From an uncultured bacterium (GTDB lineage Bacteria > Planctomycetota > UBA1135), in the NCBI GenBank assembly GCA_937919925.1, contig CALFOT010000042.1:1-58745 (forward strand): DNA of 58,745 bases, read 5' to 3'. Under the pieces are notes generated by a model that was given only the letters and a program-made list of their open reading frames with translations, was not told the origin of the DNA and did no database searches. Within the stretch, counting starts at the first letter, position 1. The number at the start of each line of letters is the position of its first letter. Positions 52,717 through 58,745 of the stretch are shown in pieces. A program made the translations under genes and the position numbers.

Positions 52717-53696
52717 CGCAAACCGCAGGCGTGGAGAGCGCGATCGCGCACTTGGCGCGCACGTTGACGAGCTTTGACAGCCCCAACTTCAAGAATTTCA
52801 TCCACCACCTGAGGATGGGCAAGGAAGTATTCGCGTTGTTCTCGCGCGCTGGCGAAGTACTCTTCCATGGCATCTTTTAAGCGCATTTTCAAATGCCCAT
52901 AACCGGGCCCCAGAGGGCCACCGGCAGTCACCTTAGCCTTCCATTCGGCAAGCTCCTCGACATCAAGGAATAAGGCGAGTAAGTCAAAAACAAACAGCTC
53001 ACTTGGATCCTTAGGCTCTTCTGGTGGACGAGAATCCGTCACAATTTGGCTGCACAACTTCTTTAACTTTTTACCCGATTCAAACATCCAAATATCGTTG
53101 CCGTAGCTCTTCGACATTTTTTGTCCATCTAAGCCGGGTACCTTTTGCATATGCAGCGTTTGTTCCAGACGGATTTCAGGCCGGACAAAAACGTCGCCAT
53201 AGGTGTTGTTGAAATAACCAGCCATATCTTGAGCCATTTCGACATGCTGCACTTGATCTTTGCCCACCGGCACCACATTCGCATCATAAGCCAGAATATC
53301 GGCAGCCATCAAGATCGGGTAGGTGAACAAGCCCACCGTAGGTTTGATGTGATGGGCCAGCTTGTCTTTGAAAGAATGGGCACGCTCGAGCAAGCCCATT
53401 CCAGTTACCGTTGCAAGTAGCCATGCGATTTCAGTAACTTCGGGCACATCCGACTGGCGCCAAAGCACCGCTTTTTCGGGATCCAGGCCGCACGCCAAAT
53501 AGGTAATCGCGGTTTCGCGTACCAATTCGCGCATCTTGTCCGCATGGCGCAAAGTGGTCAGCGAATGGTAATCAGCAATGAAATAGAAATGTTCGCCCGG
53601 TTCATCTTGGAGGGCAATGTGTTGGCGAATCGCCCCAAAGTAATTACCGAGGTGAAGCAAACCGCTAGGCTGAATTCCGCTGAGAACCGTGGACAT
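52713..53696 (-). CDS. trpS: Tryptophanyl-tRNA synthetase
   Basis: 327 residues from ATG 53696, the usual start before GIQPSGLLHLGNYFGA (class I HIGH-type motif HLGN). KMSKSYGN is present (GQKMSKSYGNDIW). Also PVGKDQVQHVE and ILAYDANVVPVG. Charges tRNA-Trp. In-frame sequence further upstream overlaps osmC and is not family-like. TAAACT lies 8 nt before the ATG; osmC ends 14 nt upstream. Confidence 0.97.
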   Translation of the reverse strand: MSTVLSGIQPSGLLHLGNYFGAIRQHIALQDEPGEHFYFIADYHSLTTLRHADKMRELVRETAITYLACGLDPEKAVLWRQSDVPEVTEIAWLLATVTGMGLLERAHSFKDKLAHHIKPTVGLFTYPILMAADILAYDANVVPVGKDQVQHVEMAQDMAGYFNNTYGDVFVRPEIRLEQTLHMQKVPGLDGQKMSKSYGNDIWMFESGKKLKKLCSQIVTDSRPPEEPKDPSELFVFDLLALFLDVEELAEWKAKVTAGGPLGPGYGHLKMRLKDAMEEYFASAREQREYFLAHPQVVDEILEVGAVKARQRARQVRDRALHACGLR

Positions 53697-53704
53697 GGTG
53701 GCAT

Positions 53705-53710
53705 AGTTTA
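53705..53710 (-). promoter_or_regulatory. Putative -10 box (TAAACT) of trpS
   Basis: TAAACT 8 nt before the trpS ATG and next to the osmC stop. May give trpS a promoter separate from osmC. Confidence 0.4.
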
Positions 53711-54121
53711 TCACTTCCAAAGGAAGGAAATCGTTTTGTCGATTGCGGGGTGCAAGCTTTGCATGACTGGGCAAGTGGCGGCAGCATTCTCGAAGCGCTG
53801 GCGCTGCTCGGGGGTTACCGCAACCGCCATTTCAATGACAACCGGCAGACGTCCGATGCGCCGCAGCGGATCAGACACCATATGCTTCTCGACCCGCACC
53901 CGAGTACCGCTGAGATCAATGTGATGCCGCTCCGCAACGTTACCCAGAATCGTCATGATGCAGGCCCCGAGAGCCGTAGCAACGAGATCCGTCGGTGAAA
54001 AGCTGGCGCCCTTGCCACAATTATCCACCGGAGCATCGGTGTACAGTTGCTCCCCGGAAGGAACGTGGGTTGCTTGACAGCGTAGCTCCCCTTGATAAAG
54101 CAGGTTTATTTCAACGGCCAT
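53711..54121 (-). CDS. OsmC-family peroxiredoxin-like protein
   Basis: 136 residues. The two redox cysteines of the OsmC fold are in place: GACIMTILG and TCPVMQSLHP. FSPTDLVATALGAC is the family signature. OsmC/Ohr proteins reduce hydroperoxides with thiols; this one is of the YhfA-like broad group rather than clear Ohr. TAGAAT lies 6 nt before the ATG with no ribosome-binding site. Confidence 0.9.
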   Translation of the reverse strand: MAVEINLLYQGELRCQATHVPSGEQLYTDAPVDNCGKGASFSPTDLVATALGACIMTILGNVAERHHIDLSGTRVRVEKHMVSDPLRRIGRLPVVIEMAVAVTPEQRQRFENAAATCPVMQSLHPAIDKTISFLWK

Positions 54122-54127
54122 CCGCCT

Positions 54128-54133
54128 ATTCTA
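54128..54133 (-). promoter_or_regulatory. Putative -10 box (TAGAAT) of osmC-trpS-sulfatase
   Basis: TAGAAT on the minus strand exactly 6 nt before the osmC ATG. Predicts a leaderless transcript. Confidence 0.65.
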
Positions 54134-54171
54134 GGTGCTGCGGCGCCGGACTTCCGCTGGGTTTAAATGGC

Positions 54172-54177
54172 TACAAT
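54172..54177 (+). promoter_or_regulatory. Putative -10 box (TACAAT) of the ybjQ unit
   Basis: TACAAT ends 7 nt before ATG 54185, the start that fits the YbjQ family. This agreement favours 54185 over ATG 54167. Confidence 0.6.
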
Positions 54178-54184
54178 ATTGGGA

Positions 54185-54547
54185 ATGATTCTTACCAATA
54201 CAGAAACCGTGCCTGGCCTACTCATCGTGGAGCATTATGGGCTAGTCCAAGGTAGCACCATTCGCGCCAAGCACATCGGCCGCGATTTTATGGCGGGCAT
54301 GAAAAACTTGGTTGGCGGTGAGCTGCGTGGCTACACCGAGTTGCTGCAAGAATCGCGCGACCAAGCGATTCTACGCATGTCTGACCAAGCCAAAGCACTG
54401 GGCGCCAATGCGGTGGTCAACCTGCGTTTTTCGACTTCATCGGTTGCGGCAGGAGCTGCAGAAATCCTTTGTTACGGCACCGCAGTCCGCGTCGAGAAGT
54501 CTCCGGTCGACGCACAAAGCGCTTCTACGCAACAACGTCCAAACTAA
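54185..54547 (+). CDS. YbjQ/UPF0145 family protein
   Basis: 120 residues from ATG 54185. Family pattern throughout: MILTNTETVPG start, VEHYGLVQGSTIRA, then MKNLVGGELRGYTELLQESRDQAILRM, ANAVVNLRF, GAAEILCYGTAV. UPF0145 proteins are small pentameric proteins, often labelled heavy-metal-binding, of unknown role. First of three linked genes (two YbjQ, one M48 peptidase). Confidence 0.9.
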   Translation: MILTNTETVPGLLIVEHYGLVQGSTIRAKHIGRDFMAGMKNLVGGELRGYTELLQESRDQAILRMSDQAKALGANAVVNLRFSTSSVAAGAAEILCYGTAVRVEKSPVDAQSASTQQRPN

Positions 54548-55033
54548 ATGGAACTCATTCAAATTTACGTTGGCCTATCCCTACTCTTGCTCGGCTTTGT
54601 CGTGGGTGGCGTGATTGAGCGGATGCACTATCGCCGCATCAAGCGCCGCGAATTTGGATTTATCACCCTGCCTGCCACCACTACGTCCGCCATCCCGCAA
54701 ATCCAAGATGTGGAACGCTCGCAATTGGCACTCGGCAGCGCGGTGATTTCGGTGGATTACTTTAAACGGTTCGCCGCAAGCCTCAAAGGTCTGTTTGGCG
54801 GTGAAATTCATTCTTACTCGAGTTTGCTCGATCGCGCGCGCCGCGAAGCACTCTTGCGCATGAAAGAAAATTTTGCCGACGCCGACATGTTTGTCAACGT
54901 GCGTTTTGAAACCTCTACCATTTCCAATGGGGGTAATTCGCGCATCGGGTCAGTGGAGGTGCTGGCCTTTGCAACCGCCATCTGGTATCGCGAAGATTCG
55001 CCCCACGCAGTCCCTGCACTACTGGAGTCATGA
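54548..55033 (+). CDS. Membrane-anchored YbjQ-like protein
   Basis: 161 residues. One N-terminal membrane segment (YVGLSLLLLGFVVGGVI) followed by a basic stop (HYRRIKRRE), then a YbjQ domain: FGGEIHSYSSLLDRARREALLRM, ADMFVNVRFETS and VEVLAFATAIWY. The residues align by eye with the soluble YbjQ just upstream, so the two look like paralogues, one soluble and one tethered. ATG directly follows the first gene stop; overlaps the M48 gene by 4 nt. Confidence 0.82.
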   Translation: MELIQIYVGLSLLLLGFVVGGVIERMHYRRIKRREFGFITLPATTTSAIPQIQDVERSQLALGSAVISVDYFKRFAASLKGLFGGEIHSYSSLLDRARREALLRMKENFADADMFVNVRFETSTISNGGNSRIGSVEVLAFATAIWYREDSPHAVPALLES

Positions 55034-55815
55034 AGTTCATTCCGCGCCAGTTACATGAGGCTGCCGACAATTCACGCGGCGGCAAAGAAGGCTGGCGTAG
55101 CCGCTTCAAGGGAATTCTTTCGGCAGTACTGGTTCTGGGTGCGGTGTATATCGCACTGGGTTTCCTTGCCGATTGGAGTGTGCATTTTGTTTCGGAAGAA
55201 ACCGAGGCGGCATGGTTTTCTTGGACTGATGAAGTCCTGCTTCAAGCGGCGCAACCACCCTCTGCTGCAGTCCAAGGTATTTTCGATAAACTGATTTTGG
55301 ATAGTGGGCTACGGCCATACCCGTATCGCTTGGTGATGATGCCCGAGCGTATTCCGAACGCTTTTGCTCTACCTGGAGGCACCATCATGGTCACTTCAGG
55401 ATTACTCGATTTGGTCGAAACAGAGATTGGCCGCGCCATGGTTTTGGGCCATGAACTCGGCCACTTGCAATACCGTCACGGCCTAAAAGGCTTGGGCCGC
55501 TCCCTGCTGCTTGCTGGTGCTCTTTCTATGGCGGGCTTCGATTCTTCGAGTTTGTTGAGGCAAACTCCATTGCTCGCGGAAATGAGGCATTCGCGTGTGC
55601 AAGAAGCCGAATCCGATACTTTCGGCCTCAATTTGGTTTATGCCAAATACGGCACCACCGAAGGGGCTTTGGAATTCTTTGAAGACATCAGCCTGCTGGA
55701 AGGTGGCAACCCCGCCGGCTTGACCCATGGCATGCAATCGTGGTTGCAAACCCACCCGCTTACCGAAGTCCGCCTGGCCCACTTAAGGAGCCAGGCGAGT
55801 GCACTAGAAAACTAA
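55030..55815 (+). CDS. M48-family membrane metallopeptidase
   Basis: 261 residues. Basic N-terminus, one membrane segment near 28-48 (GILSAVLVLGAVYIALGFLAD), then a zinc peptidase: NAFALPGGTIMVTSGLL, HELGHLQYRHG, and third ligand in EAESDTFG. HtpX/Oma1/BepA-like group, acting in envelope protein quality control. The signal anchor places the catalytic part in the periplasm. Co-translated with the YbjQ-like pair. Convergent with thiC, 3 nt apart. Confidence 0.88.
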   Translation: MKFIPRQLHEAADNSRGGKEGWRSRFKGILSAVLVLGAVYIALGFLADWSVHFVSEETEAAWFSWTDEVLLQAAQPPSAAVQGIFDKLILDSGLRPYPYRLVMMPERIPNAFALPGGTIMVTSGLLDLVETEIGRAMVLGHELGHLQYRHGLKGLGRSLLLAGALSMAGFDSSSLLRQTPLLAEMRHSRVQEAESDTFGLNLVYAKYGTTEGALEFFEDISLLEGGNPAGLTHGMQSWLQTHPLTEVRLAHLRSQASALEN

Positions 55816-55818
55816 GCC

Positions 55819-57535
<1,717 letters not shown>

Positions 57536-57543
57536 CAGCCAAT

Positions 57544-57549
57544 ACTCTA
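57544..57549 (-). promoter_or_regulatory. Putative -10 box (TAGAGT) of thiC
   Basis: TAGAGT lies about 8 nt before the riboswitch 5' end, so the RNA would start almost at the aptamer. It overlaps by 2 bp the -10 of the divergent gene. Confidence 0.5.
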
Positions 57550-57553
57550 CACT
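57548..57553 (+). promoter_or_regulatory. Putative -10 box (TACACT) of the 57560 gene
   Basis: TACACT ends exactly 6 nt before ATG 57560, the spacing seen at clpP, clpX, aroA and osmC. Predicts a leaderless message. Confidence 0.6.
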
Positions 57554-57559
57554 GTGCCG

Positions 57560-58177
57560 ATGAGTGCTGGAAAGAATATTGCTATGGGCTGCGGAGTGAT
57601 TCTGTTGGCCATGGTTGTTGCCGGTTGGCTGGGGTTTCGCTGGGTCCAGAAGAACTTTAGAATCACCTGGGAAAACGACAAACTCATCGCCTGGGCCGAG
57701 GAAATGATTGGCACCGCGCCGCCGCCACAATTTGAACCCATGTGGGGCATGTTTGCCGGCCAAGATCAACGTGAAGCGGTGCTGATTTTTGTCCAGCCGC
57801 TAGAGCGCGGATCGGAGGTTTCGCTAACCATGATGTCGCGCCCTGGCCAATACGATTTCGATACGATTTTCCTCGATATCGACACCAACAACGAAGGCGT
57901 TTATATCCGCTTTGAGAGTACGGTTGGTGAAGGGGAAGATTACTTTGCCAACTGGAGGGATGTGCAGGTGCCAGTGCGCCTGGAAGAGGGCTACCAGGCC
58001 GACGAACTTCTTTCCCGTCAGATTACTGCCATCATTCCGGTGTTAGATCACAGTGTGTCGCTGTTTTTCCAGGGCGATCCCGAGTTTTTGGACCGCAATA
58101 TTGTGCAGGAAATGCTCGATCGTATTCCAGCAGACTGGCAACCACTACCCCAACCCGCCGTGGCAGACGGCGAGTAA
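57560..58177 (+). CDS. Hypothetical single-pass membrane protein
   Basis: 205 residues from ATG 57560; upstream in-frame sequence lies in the thiC riboswitch and is not coding-like. One N-terminal membrane segment (CGVILLAMVVAGWLGF), then a soluble acidic domain of about 175 residues (PGQYDFDTIFLDIDTNN, VPVRLEEGYQADELLSRQI) with alternating strands. No family recognised. Convergent with the partial M28 gene, 19 nt apart. Confidence 0.75.
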   Translation: MSAGKNIAMGCGVILLAMVVAGWLGFRWVQKNFRITWENDKLIAWAEEMIGTAPPPQFEPMWGMFAGQDQREAVLIFVQPLERGSEVSLTMMSRPGQYDFDTIFLDIDTNNEGVYIRFESTVGEGEDYFANWRDVQVPVRLEEGYQADELLSRQITAIIPVLDHSVSLFFQGDPEFLDRNIVQEMLDRIPADWQPLPQPAVADGE

Positions 58178-58196
58178 GGGACCAAGGATTGGGGCT

Positions 58197-58745
58197 CTAA
58201 CTATCGCCTTGTGGTCGCGGGAAGAAGGTAATTTCGAAGACCTCCAACTTGCCATTACGCAGCACTTCCACAGCAATGGTTTGACCGTTCTTGAAGCTGC
58301 CGAGCGCCTCCATAAAATCGTAGATATCGCCGACGTTGACATCGCCAACTTTCTTGAGAATGTCGCCGGCTAACAGTCCGGCCTTCTCCGCCGGGCTACC
58401 CGGTGATGTGCCGCTAAGCGCCATGCCACCACCTTCTGGTTCCGAGCCGTAATCGGGAATCGAACCGAACCACACGCCGGAGCTACGTCGCCCGCCACCC
58501 CCGTGAGCTTTAGGAGCCTGCGGTTTGATGTATTCAAAATCGCTGCGTGGAGCAATCTGCAAGCGAATCAACAGATCGGCAACACCGGCGCCGAGCTCCG
58601 CCATACGCCCGAAAGTAATCTTCTGCCAATCATCACTGGGGCGATGGTAATCACTGTGCATACCAGAGAAAAAGAACAGCGCCGGAATGCCTACTTTGTG
58701 GAAGCTCATGTGATCGGAGCCACCGCCGCCGGGCATATCATTTTG
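58197..58745 (-). CDS. M28 peptidase with C-terminal PDZ domain (partial)
   Basis: The C-terminal 182 residues are visible; the 5' end is beyond the right edge. The first part is the end of an M28 fold: GGGGSDHMSF, GIPALFFFSGMHSDYHRPSDD with the last zinc His, and FGRMAELGAGVADLLIRL. A linker rich in Gly follows, then a PDZ domain (GTSPGSPAEKAGLLAGDILKKV, KNGQTIAVEVLRNG). The M28 gene at 27013 shares the core but has no PDZ. Likely a secreted aminopeptidase. Confidence 0.85.
   Translation of the reverse strand, partial: QNDMPGGGGSDHMSFHKVGIPALFFFSGMHSDYHRPSDDWQKITFGRMAELGAGVADLLIRLQIAPRSDFEYIKPQAPKAHGGGGRRSSGVWFGSIPDYGSEPEGGGMALSGTSPGSPAEKAGLLAGDILKKVGDVNVGDIYDFMEALGSFKNGQTIAVEVLRNGKLEVFEITFFPRPQGDS

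Overview
This is a dense bacterial chromosomal segment, close to 99 percent coding. No gap between genes exceeds about 110 bases. I see no rRNA or tRNA genes, insertion sequences, CRISPR arrays or prophage genes. The envelope looks Gram-negative: TolC-type channel, several lipobox lipoproteins, a GspG-like pseudopilin. Several traits recall Planctomycetota: a very large secreted gluzincin joined to TPR, lectin-like and thioredoxin-like parts, an RseP with four PDZ-like modules, HEAT-repeat lipoproteins, a bacterial XPB helicase and a tandem UvrA paralogue. No marker here settles the phylum, so that placement is tentative.

Layout. 1-5303 (-) is a purM-led operon running off the left edge (purM, anchored protein, secreted protein, membrane-fused spermidine synthase, small lipoprotein, partial gene). 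5347-9129 (+) is dxr-rseP-UbiA. A HEAT lipoprotein (-) and dus (+) diverge from one shared CATG at 10827-10830. 11798-16157 (-) is thiL, a TsaE-ECF sigma fusion, a probable anti-sigma factor and TolC. A lone pseudopilin gene (+) sits at 16170. 16668-32018 (-) is a ten-gene, 15.4-kb unit with overlaps or gaps of at most 6 nt: aroA, TPR/HEAT lipoprotein, galE, M28 peptidase, dacB, inositol monophosphatase, UvrA-like ATPase, XPB, Helicase_C_3 protein, thiE.

purC (+) and mnmG (-) follow. 34977-47041 (+) holds a HEAT protein, tig, clpP, clpX, a pseudo-peptidase, a DHH phosphoesterase, rlmN and a 1209-residue metallopeptidase. 47087-48942 (-) holds lysine 6-aminotransferase and an unknown gene. rnpA-yidD-PD40 (+) ends at a strong terminator. 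An osmC-trpS-sulfatase unit (-), a YbjQ-YbjQ-M48 unit (+), a TPP-riboswitch-controlled thiC (-), a small membrane protein (+) and a second, partial M28 peptidase with PDZ (-) close the window.

Most notable signals. (1) One open frame encodes intact TsaE and an intact ECF sigma factor, coupled to an anti-sigma factor. (2) A UvrA-like ATPase has a second UvrA half reduced to zinc fingers without Walker A motifs, and is co-transcribed with XPB and its Helicase_C_3 partner: a candidate non-canonical DNA repair module. (3) TAGAAT-like -10 boxes lie 6 to 9 nt before many first-gene start codons, implying widespread leaderless mRNAs and divergent promoters packed inside neighbouring start regions. 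(4) There is a probable dead M1-type peptidase, and a thioredoxin-like domain lacking its cysteines. Thiamine genes occur at three places (thiC, thiE, thiL); only thiC shows a riboswitch.
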